Assembly (NCBI GenBank): GCA_947500575.1
Contig: CANMSI010000001.1
Span: forward strand, 124,001 to 188,000
DNA: 64,000 nt
Source of the DNA: an uncultured Flavobacteriaceae bacterium
GTDB taxonomy: Bacteria; Bacteroidota; Bacteroidia; Flavobacteriales; Flavobacteriaceae
Direction: 5' to 3'
Below the pieces are notes generated by a model that saw nothing but the letters and a program-made list of their open reading frames with translations, had not been told where the DNA came from and did no database searches. Every line of letters begins with the position of its first letter. Positions within the stretch are counted from its first letter, which is position 1. Shown here in pieces: positions 16,696-24,848 of this stretch. The position numbers and the translations under genes are program-made.

Positions 16696-17463
16696 CTATT
16701 CTGGAGCACCTAAATAAGGAAATGTTGTACTAATTGTGGCAGTAAGCGATACTCCGTCCGAAGTAAGTCTAGGTAAATCAGGGGTACCATCATTATCTAA
16801 ATCTTGACCACTAAAACGATCCCCTTCGGCACCTCCAAAAAAGAGAATTAAAGAGACATCTATAATATCATCTTGCGGGGTACGTCCTGTAAGTACCGTC
16901 TCATCCCCATCTGGAACTAAAATTCTTCCATCATTATCAGCATCCGTACCAGGATTAAAATAGGTTGTTGGTCCATTGGGTGCAACTTCTAAAACATCTG
17001 CCGCCAAAACAGTAGTCAATGTGGTAGCATCCAAACCTAAAATATTGTTCTCGTAGTTTACATCTACCGGATCTAAGCCTAACAAACCTGCATAAACATC
17101 ATGATATTGTTCCAAACGAGCCTCAAAACTAGGCTGAAAAGCTGCTGCCATTGCAGCCGGTACCGTGATATTATTCGCATCTTTAATACTCGTTTGCATA
17201 GGCATATCTACGCTAAGTGTTGTATTAATTCCTGGACGTCCCATATGATCTACCTGAACAAAGGTTCCCGAAAAATCTAAAGCCATAGTACATGGGGTGC
17301 AAGAACCGCCACAATCTACTCCTGTTTCATCTCCATTCATGATACCATCTTCACAGGTAGCCATGGCAATTGGATCTACATCGTCATCATTATTACAAGA
17401 AACTAAGACTCCTGCAAATAAAAGTGCACTCAACACATATTTTATTGTATGTAATTTCATCAT
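16696..17463 (-). CDS. DUF4331-associated lipoprotein with cysteine-rich motif
   Basis: A 255-residue lipoprotein (leader ends VLVSC, then NNDDD, a typical flavobacterial acidic start). Residues 37-58 hold a cysteine motif, CEDGIMNGDETGVDCGG followed by SCTPC, found as a small module in flavobacterial surface proteins. The remainder (FVQVDHMGRPGINTTL) resembles the second half of DUF4331 proteins, whose first half seems to be encoded by the gene directly upstream (21-base gap). The C-terminus has Asp-rich stretches (DADNDGR, DLDNDGTPD) that may bind calcium. The full function is unknown. The split reading is an inference from motif order. Confidence 0.75.
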   Translation of the reverse strand: MMKLHTIKYVLSALLFAGVLVSCNNDDDVDPIAMATCEDGIMNGDETGVDCGGSCTPCTMALDFSGTFVQVDHMGRPGINTTLSVDMPMQTSIKDANNITVPAAMAAAFQPSFEARLEQYHDVYAGLLGLDPVDVNYENNILGLDATTLTTVLAADVLEVAPNGPTTYFNPGTDADNDGRILVPDGDETVLTGRTPQDDIIDVSLILFFGGAEGDRFSGQDLDNDGTPDLPRLTSDGVSLTATISTTFPYLGAPE

Positions 17464-17484
17464 TATTTATTTTAAAAATTTTAC

Positions 17485-18168
17485 TTATTGTTTTTTATTG
17501 GTTGTAACCCAAGTTTTATATACTGGAACCCCAAGTGCATTTGTACCCGTTGGATTCCCTAATAGACTATTTGGAAGTTCTATCGCTATTGATAAAGTGT
17601 TAGCTCCATCAAAAGTATCTGCAGCTTCATCTGCAGGCTTAAACCCTTCTGGTGCCATCCCTCCTATTACAGCGTTGAATTGAAAAAAGTCGAAGAAAAA
17701 GGGGTCTTGCCTAGGGCCTGCAAATAAAGAAACTCCATTAGCAGTGGTGGTAGTAATAGCGGTTGCTTCTGAAATTCTCACATTTCCTAAAGGGTTATCA
17801 ATTAGTACTTCACTACTTAAGCCCTTTTGCAAAGGTGTTACAGGGCCAAAGAAGTACATGGTACCATCTCTAGGTATTGCCTGTATTACCAAATCTTCTT
17901 CCAAATCTCCATCCGTATCAATATTTACTTCTATCAAAACATCCTCATCAAAAGTTCCATAGGCTAAATCAGGTAAAACATTAGACTGCAGATCTACTAT
18001 AAAAACTGTATTATCTGAACCTTCAGTGGGTTCAAAAGCAAATAAATCTGCAATATCAGCGGTAGTGCCCCTGACGGATGGTGCATCTATGTGATCTGCT
18101 GCCACGATTACGAGGCTAGAAATGGCCAAAAATGTAAGGCCTAAAATTTTGTGTGTGTTTTTCATCAT
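17485..18168 (-). CDS. DUF4331 domain protein (N-terminal half)
   Basis: A 227-residue exported protein, with a signal peptide ending near VIVAA. The mature N-terminus DHIDAPSVRGTTADIADLFAF is the hallmark of DUF4331 proteins, followed by FIVDLQSNVLPD and DVLIEVNIDTDGD. Full-length family members are often more than 400 residues; here the protein ends at 227 and related C-terminal sequence appears in the next gene. It is the first gene of a minus-strand operon facing an ECF sigma/anti-sigma pair. The family has no established activity. A role in envelope stress is inferred from context only. Confidence 0.85.
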   Translation of the reverse strand: MMKNTHKILGLTFLAISSLVIVAADHIDAPSVRGTTADIADLFAFEPTEGSDNTVFIVDLQSNVLPDLAYGTFDEDVLIEVNIDTDGDLEEDLVIQAIPRDGTMYFFGPVTPLQKGLSSEVLIDNPLGNVRISEATAITTTTANGVSLFAGPRQDPFFFDFFQFNAVIGGMAPEGFKPADEAADTFDGANTLSIAIELPNSLLGNPTGTNALGVPVYKTWVTTNKKQ

Positions 18169-18334
18169 ATATATTTTTAGATTAAATCGCCCTTACTTAC
18201 GGAAGTCACTTTGGATGGGTTTGGTTTTAAAAGTTAAAATTGTCTTAATGCAGTTTTGAACAACAACTAAATAACAAATGATGTCCGATAAGTCTGATAT
18301 TTTGCTTTAATTTGAACTTCTAAACCTCAAATCA

Positions 18335-19519
18335 ATGAACCCTTCGTCATCTGGCTGGATTGATAAGTTTGGGTATCTTGTAAAAGATAATGCAGACCAT
18401 TATTCCAATTTTCAGGATTTGTATGCGCAGCTTATAAAAACTGGGTTTATATATGGAATAAATCTTCATATCCCATCATTTATTGAACCCGAACACCCGC
18501 TATCCAATGATGAGAAAGCAAAAATTAATCTGCTGACCTCCTTATATTTCACTTATGGATTTGTGTATCAGAATGAGGATTTTGAGGTATTCACAGATTA
18601 TATTTTTGAATTCTACCAAGCTTTAGAAATAGGGAAGATTTCATTTTTAAACAAAATACTTAGCGGTAAAAAATCCTCTTCACAGTTAGAAAAACTATTG
18701 GACTCCCGAGTATACCTGGAAGACAATGTAATTAGCAAAACGTTCAATAGCATCATCACCAACTCCCTGTTGTTTATAGATATTCTAACCTTTAAACAGT
18801 ACTTACAAGGGCATGCGAACATAAAAGAGTACGCTGAGAAGTTAGAATACATTACTATTAATCTTACCTACCATGCACTGAACTCTAAAGAGAAGAATAA
18901 AAATGATGAAAAGTTAGCACAGCTTTTTGAAGCATCCCTAACCTTTATTGATAGTGAGCAACAAAACTTTGATGGCTCTTATAGAGAAAAGTTAATAGAC
19001 CAATACTCCTTAGAGGAGAACTCGTATTTCATGGATGTCGCCTGTCTAACGGTCTGGGAAGATCAGACCTTAGAGCTACATGAATCAGAGTTTATTTTCG
19101 GTATAGGAAAAGATTTAAGTTTAGAACATCATCAAATAATGAGATCTGTTAACTGTGTCTCATCTTTTTTCATAGAGAACGAAAATCAAATACCTCATCT
19201 ACAAGAAAACAACCTCGCAACGCAGTTTTATGACAGCATGTCTAAGGTGGTTAACAAATTAATTCTAAGAAATAGCAAGCGTCTTCAAAAAGAACTTTCC
19301 GAAAGCAAAGAACTTGTGAGTCTTTTATCCAAATCCACAGTAAAAGATTTGAGTGCTGAAGAAAAGAAAAAAGTACAAAAACAACTAATTGATATTTTCA
19401 AAAGTATTCCATCCCTCGCTATATTTATACTTCCTGGTGGTGCTGTTTTGTTACCAATTTTCATTAAATTGATTCCAAAATTGTTACCTTCGTCCTTTGA
19501 CGACAATAGAGTCGATTAA
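18335..19519 (+). CDS. LETM1-related protein
   Basis: A 394-residue protein matching the flavobacterial LETM1-related, biofilm-associated family. Residues 1-320 are mostly helical without clear motifs (a TerB-like region is possible in the middle: LTVWEDQTLELHESEFIFG). The C-terminal 65 residues (DLSAEEKKKVQKQLIDIFKS, then SLAIFILPGGAVLLPI) match the start of the LETM1 core: a hydrophobic segment with FxLPGG, then a proline-rich turn IPKLLPSSFDD. LETM1 in mitochondria is a membrane protein of ion homeostasis; the bacterial role is not established. It is transcribed alone, away from the DUF4331 operon and toward the LytTR gene. Confidence 0.82.
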   Translation: MNPSSSGWIDKFGYLVKDNADHYSNFQDLYAQLIKTGFIYGINLHIPSFIEPEHPLSNDEKAKINLLTSLYFTYGFVYQNEDFEVFTDYIFEFYQALEIGKISFLNKILSGKKSSSQLEKLLDSRVYLEDNVISKTFNSIITNSLLFIDILTFKQYLQGHANIKEYAEKLEYITINLTYHALNSKEKNKNDEKLAQLFEASLTFIDSEQQNFDGSYREKLIDQYSLEENSYFMDVACLTVWEDQTLELHESEFIFGIGKDLSLEHHQIMRSVNCVSSFFIENENQIPHLQENNLATQFYDSMSKVVNKLILRNSKRLQKELSESKELVSLLSKSTVKDLSAEEKKKVQKQLIDIFKSIPSLAIFILPGGAVLLPIFIKLIPKLLPSSFDDNRVD

Positions 19520-19613
19520 AAGTCTAAAATCTGAATAAAAAAGAACTATAAGAAAAATCTATGATTGTACTATATCTAAATTAAACAATTATTATTCAGT
19601 ATTTTAACAAGCC

Positions 19614-20369
19614 TTATTCCAACCAAAACTTAAAATCCTTAACTCGTTCTCTGCTCACAATAATTTCTTGCTCTGAAAAACGATTTAATTTAATTTGAAG
19701 CCTAGAATTGGTATAGGAAACAATGTCTTTTATATGATTTACATTGATATAGAACTTTCTACTCACTCTAAAAAATAATTTGGGCTGTAGCTCCACTTCT
19801 AAATTTTCCAGGGTGGTATCTAACAAGTAATTTCTGCCATCTGCCGTAGCCGCATAAGTGCCTTTATTTTCGCTATAAAAACATTCAATATCTTCTGCAT
19901 TAATGATCTTGATGTGTTGCCCTACCCTAGCAGTAAAACGCTTTTTATACTCGCGCTCAATCGGATTCACCAAGAGCTTTTTTATATCTTCAAAATCTAG
20001 TGCAATGGTTTGCTCATTTGGTTTTAAAGCGCGGTATTTTTTAACAGCAATTTCTAGTTCTTCATCATCAATTGGCTTTAGTAAATAATCGATGCTATTT
20101 AGTTTAAATGCTTGCAGTGCATATTCATCATACGCGGTTGTAAATATAATTGGGCTCTTCACTTCTACTACATCAAAAATCTCAAAAGACAGTCCATCGG
20201 AAAGTTGTATGTCTAAAAATATCAAATCTGGATGATCATTTTCTTGAAACCAAACAATCGACTCTTCTACCGAATGCAACATAGTAGAAACTTCTACATT
20301 TAGTTCTAATAATAATCTAGATAATCTACGTGCTGCTGGTTTTTCGTCTTCTATGATAATTACATTCAT
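19614..20369 (-). CDS. LytTR-family response regulator
   Basis: A 251-residue two-component regulator. The receiver domain (residues 1-120) has the acidic pair Glu7/Asp8, the phosphorylation site Asp53 in LIFLDIQLSDG, Thr in IFTTAYDEYA and Lys98 in YLLKPID. The C-terminal LytTR domain (residues 145-251) carries FTARVGQHIKII and FFRVSRKFYINVNHI, the usual DNA-binding strands. It is the last gene of a minus-strand cluster with a LytS-like kinase and three 2TM proteins; the kinase is its obvious partner. The targets are unknown, but autoregulation of this cluster is likely. Confidence 0.94.
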   Translation of the reverse strand: MNVIIIEDEKPAARRLSRLLLELNVEVSTMLHSVEESIVWFQENDHPDLIFLDIQLSDGLSFEIFDVVEVKSPIIFTTAYDEYALQAFKLNSIDYLLKPIDDEELEIAVKKYRALKPNEQTIALDFEDIKKLLVNPIEREYKKRFTARVGQHIKIINAEDIECFYSENKGTYAATADGRNYLLDTTLENLEVELQPKLFFRVSRKFYINVNHIKDIVSYTNSRLQIKLNRFSEQEIIVSRERVKDFKFWLE

Positions 20370-20399
20370 TCTTAATCTTGGGTGTATTGATATTATTTA

Positions 20400-20780
20400 T
20401 TAAAGAGTATTGTCCTGATCCATGTACTGTTGTATCCGTTTTTCTTCCCAGTTCTTAAGCACATTGGGTTTAAAGTTTTTGAAAGTTATATTTTGAAATT
20501 TAAAAACTACCAAACCGTGGATAACAAGTCCAATAGCCCATAAAACAGGGGTCACCCAAATGTTCATTTTCAACCAAGATAAGAAATCTGGGTCCTTATT
20601 CCCTTCGTTTATAAAGTAATTCAAAATACTGGTTTTAGCAATGATCAAAAGGATGTTGATCACCACGTAAACAGCCACATGCTTATAAAAGCCTTTTATT
20701 TTGTCGACCTTCTTTTTGGCCTCAATAAATTTCTCTGAAGGATGGTTCTCCATTAGATTCCTATTAAATATTGTTTCCAT
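20400..20780 (-). CDS. 2TM domain protein (copy 3 of the cluster)
   Basis: A 126-residue protein with the 2TM domain: a basic amphipathic N-terminus (KFIEAKKKVDKIKGFYKH), two membrane helices (about residues 38-57 and 78-98) and the C-terminal signature LKNWEEKRIQQYMDQD. The METIF start at 20780 overlaps the stop of the upstream 2TM gene as TAATG, which suggests coupled translation; an internal ATG at 20753 is also possible. The domain occurs next to and within LytTR histidine kinases in flavobacteria. Function unknown; a role in sensing or in regulating the kinase is an inference. Confidence 0.87.
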   Translation of the reverse strand: METIFNRNLMENHPSEKFIEAKKKVDKIKGFYKHVAVYVVINILLIIAKTSILNYFINEGNKDPDFLSWLKMNIWVTPVLWAIGLVIHGLVVFKFQNITFKNFKPNVLKNWEEKRIQQYMDQDNTL

Positions 20781-21118
20781 TAACGATAGCGTTGCGATTC
20801 TCGCTTATCTTCTTCCATATACTTTTGTATTTGACGCTCTTCCCAATCCCTTCCAAAAAAAGGATTTAATGAAAAGACTTTGATTGCATGAAACATAAGC
20901 CCTATGCCCCAAAAAATCCATACTGCAAAGGTGCCAAAATCCCAAAAGGCCTCTCCAAAGTTTTCACCATTATTAAAATTAGCAACCAACTTACTTACCG
21001 TGATAAAAAGATTTACTAATACATAAACCACCAGGTGAATATAAAACCCTTTCAACTCTTCTATACGCTGCTTAGCGCGCATTCTCTTTTCTTCTATAGA
21101 TGTATTCATGTCTGTCAT
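20780..21118 (-). CDS. 2TM domain protein (copy 2 of the cluster)
   Basis: A 112-residue protein of the same 2TM family: KQRIEELKGFYIHL, two membrane segments (roughly residues 27-46 and 62-84), and the tail GRDWEERQIQKYMEED, nearly identical in pattern to its neighbours and to the C-terminus of the kinase. Its stop codon overlaps the next gene's start (TAATG) and it lies 23 bases after copy 1, so the three small genes form one tight block. Function unknown. Confidence 0.87.
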   Translation of the reverse strand: MTDMNTSIEEKRMRAKQRIEELKGFYIHLVVYVLVNLFITVSKLVANFNNGENFGEAFWDFGTFAVWIFWGIGLMFHAIKVFSLNPFFGRDWEERQIQKYMEEDKRESQRYR

Positions 21119-21141
21119 AATTGTGTGTTTTGATTATTTAA

Positions 21142-21453
21142 TTACTCCCATTTACTAGGGCGTTCATCATCTTGCATAAACTCTTTAATCTTTCGTTCTT
21201 CCCAGTCTTTTCCAAAAAAAGAGTTGAATCCAAAAACCTTAATAGCTTTGAAAATAAGACTGATGCTTAGCCCAAATACTACCCAAAGAAACCAAGGGTG
21301 TTCCCATTTGTCCAAATAATAATTGATTGCCCCTACGACAACAATAACTCCAAGGGAAGAAAGAACTTTAGTATAAAACTGTTTTACTTCTTCTACACGT
21401 TCTTTTGCTTTTAGGTACTTATTTTCTTTATTGGTATTCATTAAATATTCCAT
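21142..21453 (-). CDS. 2TM domain protein (copy 1 of the cluster)
   Basis: A 103-residue 2TM protein: KERVEEVKQFYTKVL, two membrane segments (residues 31-47 and 55-72) and the tail GKDWEERKIKEFMQDD. A second in-frame Met (MNTNKEN) lies four codons inside and may be the true start, since the peptide MNTN/MNTQ also precedes the 2TM part of the kinase. It lies 149 bases after the kinase gene and 23 bases before copy 2. Confidence 0.86.
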   Translation of the reverse strand: MEYLMNTNKENKYLKAKERVEEVKQFYTKVLSSLGVIVVVGAINYYLDKWEHPWFLWVVFGLSISLIFKAIKVFGFNSFFGKDWEERKIKEFMQDDERPSKWE

Positions 21454-21602
21454 TTTTAGTTGATTTTTAAGTTCCCTTCAAAAATGCGATTTCGGTTGCT
21501 CTTTTAAAAAAGCTAATTACTCAATTGTACATTCTTTAGGATGAACTGTAGCTCCCGTATTCATTGCCACATTCCACAAGAATACGAAGTCACTCTATTC
21601 CA

Positions 21603-22934
21603 TTAAAAGGAATCATCATTCATATATTCTTCCATCTTTTTTTCTTCCCAACGCTTACCAAATAATGGATTATAACCATGGGCTTCCATACCATGCATTA
21701 CTACTCCAAAACCCCAACCCAAAGCAGGGAATAAAGCCCAAGGAAAGTCCGTGGTTTGGTAATTAATAAAAATTAAAATTGGTATCACTATACAGTAAGA
21801 AATAAGGTTACCATAAAAGCCTTTTATGGCTTCTACACGTTCTTTAGCTCGTTGATAGCGTTTATCTGAAATATATGATTGTTGCGTATTCATTTTTGAA
21901 ACTTGTTTTGTAAGCGTTGGAAGTTCTACTGTAAAGTCCGCCGCTGTTTTGTTAATATGCACATTTCTGGTTGTTAAAATACCATAACGCTGTTGAATGT
22001 TTTTAAGACCTACCCCACTACTCTTCTTAACTACTTGTTTTTCTTGCAAATTATTACTCACACATAGCATTCCGTCCTTTTCATATACTTTTAAATGAAG
22101 GGGTCTAGAAGAATTCACTACATTATGTTTAACAGCATTTTCTAGCAACAGTTGGAGAGATAAAGGGATAATTTTAGCTTCGGGATTGTTAGCCTTCTCT
22201 GGTACCTCAAAAACAATGCTATCTTCAAATCGCATCTTTAGTAATCGCACATAGGTTTTGGCAAATTGCAGTTCTTCATCTACAGAAACCAAGTCTTTAT
22301 TCTTCTGTTCTAATACATACCTATATACTTTGGACAAGGAAGTTGTAAATTTTTGAGCCTGGTTCGGATCTTCTTCAATTAAACTCGTTAAAACATTTAA
22401 GCTATTAAATAAAAAATGAGGGTCTAACTGATTCTTTAATGCATCAAATTTGGCAGATGCAGTACCCGCAATAATTTTTTGCTCCTTGACCTTATTTTCT
22501 TGCCACGACTTGTAAAAATATACTGCGTGAAAAAAGACGGAAACTACAATGGTAAGTATTAAAGAATAGAGATAGTGAACTGCTCGTTCCCCAGCCAGAA
22601 ATTCCGAAAAACTCTCGCTCATAATCACCATGTTCGTAAACATTCGGAGTGCAAAAATTCCCAACATGGTAAAGAAAATACTCCCTAGAGCCCCTATTGC
22701 AATTCTATACTTTGCATACTTTTTCCAAACAACTTTATTATTCAGATAATCAAAATAACTTCCATTTATTAAAGTAAGAACCAACGAATACATCTGAAAA
22801 ATTCCCAGTTCAATAACAAAGGCTTTATTCAAGGTAATTACTCTGCCATTAAGTACTTGTAAGCCTATAATAACCACGGAGAGTACGACTCCTATGATAA
22901 ATCCTAAAAAAATTGTTCTTCCTAAATACCTCAT
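21603..22934 (-). CDS. LytS-like sensor histidine kinase with C-terminal 2TM domain
   Basis: A 443-residue membrane histidine kinase. Residues 1-145 hold about four membrane helices. The His_kinase (LytS-type) domain follows, with phospho-acceptor His173 in LDPHFLFNSLN and the ATP-binding region with PLSLQLLLENAVKHNV and SSGVGLKNIQQRYG. From about residue 350, after MNTQQSYISDKRYQRAKERV, it continues with a complete 2TM domain ending in GKRWEEKKMEEYMNDD. The 2TM domain is the same as in the three small genes downstream. It is the likely partner of the LytTR regulator. The signal is unknown. Confidence 0.92.
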   Translation of the reverse strand: MRYLGRTIFLGFIIGVVLSVVIIGLQVLNGRVITLNKAFVIELGIFQMYSLVLTLINGSYFDYLNNKVVWKKYAKYRIAIGALGSIFFTMLGIFALRMFTNMVIMSESFSEFLAGERAVHYLYSLILTIVVSVFFHAVYFYKSWQENKVKEQKIIAGTASAKFDALKNQLDPHFLFNSLNVLTSLIEEDPNQAQKFTTSLSKVYRYVLEQKNKDLVSVDEELQFAKTYVRLLKMRFEDSIVFEVPEKANNPEAKIIPLSLQLLLENAVKHNVVNSSRPLHLKVYEKDGMLCVSNNLQEKQVVKKSSGVGLKNIQQRYGILTTRNVHINKTAADFTVELPTLTKQVSKMNTQQSYISDKRYQRAKERVEAIKGFYGNLISYCIVIPILIFINYQTTDFPWALFPALGWGFGVVMHGMEAHGYNPLFGKRWEEKKMEEYMNDDSF

Positions 22935-22968
22935 TCGGCTCCTGTTTATTGCTATTCTTTTTTACAAT

Positions 22969-23592
22969 TTATGACTTGCAATTTTGTAACACTTCTTCTG
23001 CTCGTTCTTTTCCCCAACTAGGATGAAAGGGAGTTGCTGGTTTAAAGTTAGTAAAAAGTTCCAAGGAACGCTCTACATCCTTACAGTACGGGCTGGTATC
23101 CTTACCAAAGTACTTTGCGGAGCCCATATCCCATTCTGCCTTTGATAATATAACCCTTGGATTCTCCGGATCTAAAATAGATGCCTCTTTGTATAAAGCA
23201 GCCACTTTGCCAGAGAGCGTCATCCCATAGGTAGCACCATCCGAAGCAATCCATGCCGTATGTACCATAGCTTGTTGCACTAAAATATCTGCATTTTTAG
23301 GCGAAATTGCGTTGGCTAGATCTACGTACTGTTGTGCTTTTTCCAATAATTGCGAATGTTTTTCTTTGTCTTTTTCTGCAAAAGCAGCAAATGTATTGAT
23401 TTGAGATACATAATAGAAGGGCAACCAATTATCTGGTTCTGCCGTAGCAATTCTCTCGAAAAGATTAGCGGCTTCAACGGGCTTCTGAGATCCCCATAGT
23501 TCAAAAGCTTTGGACATTCCTTTGGTATATGCATCTTGGCCTAATACCCAGCTTGAAACTAGCATTGTTGTAATTAAAATGATTCTTTTCAT
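22969..23592 (-). CDS. Exported TPR-like protein
   Basis: A 207-residue protein with a signal peptide (MKRIILITTMLVSSWVLGQ) and helical repeat-like sequence: YTKGMSKAFELWGSQKPVEA, AANLFERIATAEPDN and YVDLANAISPKNADILVQQA. These resemble TPR units, as in flavobacterial proteins with the same N-terminus. The ATG at 23592 was chosen because it places the signal peptide at the N-terminus; the frame is open 50 codons further upstream but without sense as protein. It lies 34 bases before the sensor kinase gene, so it may be co-transcribed. Confidence 0.82.
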   Translation of the reverse strand: MKRIILITTMLVSSWVLGQDAYTKGMSKAFELWGSQKPVEAANLFERIATAEPDNWLPFYYVSQINTFAAFAEKDKEKHSQLLEKAQQYVDLANAISPKNADILVQQAMVHTAWIASDGATYGMTLSGKVAALYKEASILDPENPRVILSKAEWDMGSAKYFGKDTSPYCKDVERSLELFTNFKPATPFHPSWGKERAEEVLQNCKS

Positions 23593-23814
23593 GATGTTTA
23601 TTTTACTTAATTGGATATCACAAAAATCTTTCATAAACCCTATCAAAAGAAAAAAGAAAAACTCAACTGTCAGTTTTAAAGGATGGATTGTAAAATAGTA
23701 TGGGTAATGACCCACAAAACTCAGAAAACAAGAAGCATCCATCGTTGGAAATAACTCTTCATAAAAATTTTATATCTTCGAAGAACACTAAATATTAACT
23801 ATAAACATTTGAAA

Positions 23815-24498
23815 ATGAAAAAATTAGTAGCAGAATTTATTGGCACCCTCTGGCTTGTTCTTGGAGGTTGTGGAAGTGCTGTTCTAGCAGCCGGATTCCC
23901 TGAACTGGGTATTGGTTTTGTGGGAGTTTCGCTCGCTTTTGGTCTTACCGTATTAACCATGGCATATGCAATTGGTCATATTTCAGGATGCCATTTAAAC
24001 CCAGCCGTATCCATTGGCCTATGGATAGGAGGGCGCTTTCAAGCAAAAGAATTAGTACCGTATATCTTGGCTCAAGTTCTAGGCGGATTGGCAGGAGCAG
24101 GCATACTTTATATGATTGTGAGTGGTAAAGCAGGTTTTGAAATAGGTGGTTTTGCAGCAAATGGCTTTGGTGAGCATTCTCCTGGCGGATACAGTATGAC
24201 TGCCGCTCTTGTAACGGAAGTGGTAATGACTTTTATGTTCTTAATCATTATCCTAGGAGCAACACATTCCAAAGCGCCCAAAGGCATGGCTGGCTTGACT
24301 ATTGGTCTTGGACTCACACTTATTCACCTCATCAGTATTCCAGTAACCAATACTTCCGTAAACCCTGCACGTAGTACGAGTCAGGCAATTTTTGCGCAAG
24401 GATGGGCCATAGAACAGCTATGGCTGTTTTGGGTAGCGCCTATTGTAGGTGCAATTCTAGCAGGATTAGTATATAAATTTATTTCTCCAGAGGAATAG
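23815..24498 (+). CDS. aqpZ: Aquaporin Z-type water channel
   Basis: A 228-residue channel of the major intrinsic protein family with six membrane helices. The two NPA motifs are present in HLNPAVSI and SVNPARS. His in LIHLIS and Arg after the second NPA fit the narrow selectivity filter of water-specific channels (AqpZ type) rather than glycerol facilitators. The ATG at 23815 is preferred over an in-frame TTG at 23809. It is transcribed alone and followed by a strong terminator hairpin. Confidence 0.93.
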   Translation: MKKLVAEFIGTLWLVLGGCGSAVLAAGFPELGIGFVGVSLAFGLTVLTMAYAIGHISGCHLNPAVSIGLWIGGRFQAKELVPYILAQVLGGLAGAGILYMIVSGKAGFEIGGFAANGFGEHSPGGYSMTAALVTEVVMTFMFLIIILGATHSKAPKGMAGLTIGLGLTLIHLISIPVTNTSVNPARSTSQAIFAQGWAIEQLWLFWVAPIVGAILAGLVYKFISPEE

Positions 24499-24520
24499 AG
24501 CATAAGACCTAAAAATAAAA

Positions 24521-24553
24521 AATAAGACTACCCTTGGGTGGTCTTATTTATTT
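24521..24553 (+). terminator. Terminator after aqpZ
   Basis: The inverted repeat AATAAGACTACCC / GGGTGGTCTTATT (one G-T wobble), loop TT, followed by a TTTATTTT stretch. It probably stops transcription from aqpZ; its symmetry would let it act on both strands. Confidence 0.75.
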
Positions 24554-24609
24554 TAAATAGATAGTACAGCACTTCATTGATTAAAATTCCAGTAATTTTA
24601 CAGGGAATT

Positions 24610-24834
24610 ATGGAACAAAAAAAACAGCCTAACAATCCGCTTCACGGAATAAAGTTGGTCGATATTTTAACTCATTTGGAAACAACTTATGGCTGGGAAA
24701 GTCTTGGCGAACAAATTAATATCCGCTGTTTTACACATAACCCATCCATAAAATCTAGTCTTAAATTTCTTAGGCGAACTCCATGGGCACGCAATAAGGT
24801 AGAAAAGCTCTATCTAAAATCAATTCAGCAATAA
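24610..24834 (+). CDS. VF530 family small DNA-binding-like protein
   Basis: A 74-residue protein matching the VF530 family ([20 protein letters not shown], then [15 protein letters not shown] and [16 protein letters not shown]), a small helical fold whose structural relatives suggest DNA binding. The ATG at 24610 gives the usual family N-terminus; an upstream in-frame start at 24577 would add 11 unrelated residues and overlap the region after the terminator. It lies 14 bases before the FAD oxidoreductase gene. Confidence 0.85.
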   Translation: MEQKKQPNNPLHGIKLVDILTHLETTYGWESLGEQINIRCFTHNPSIKSSLKFLRRTPWARNKVEKLYLKSIQQ

Positions 24835-24848
24835 GGTTATTTTGTAGT

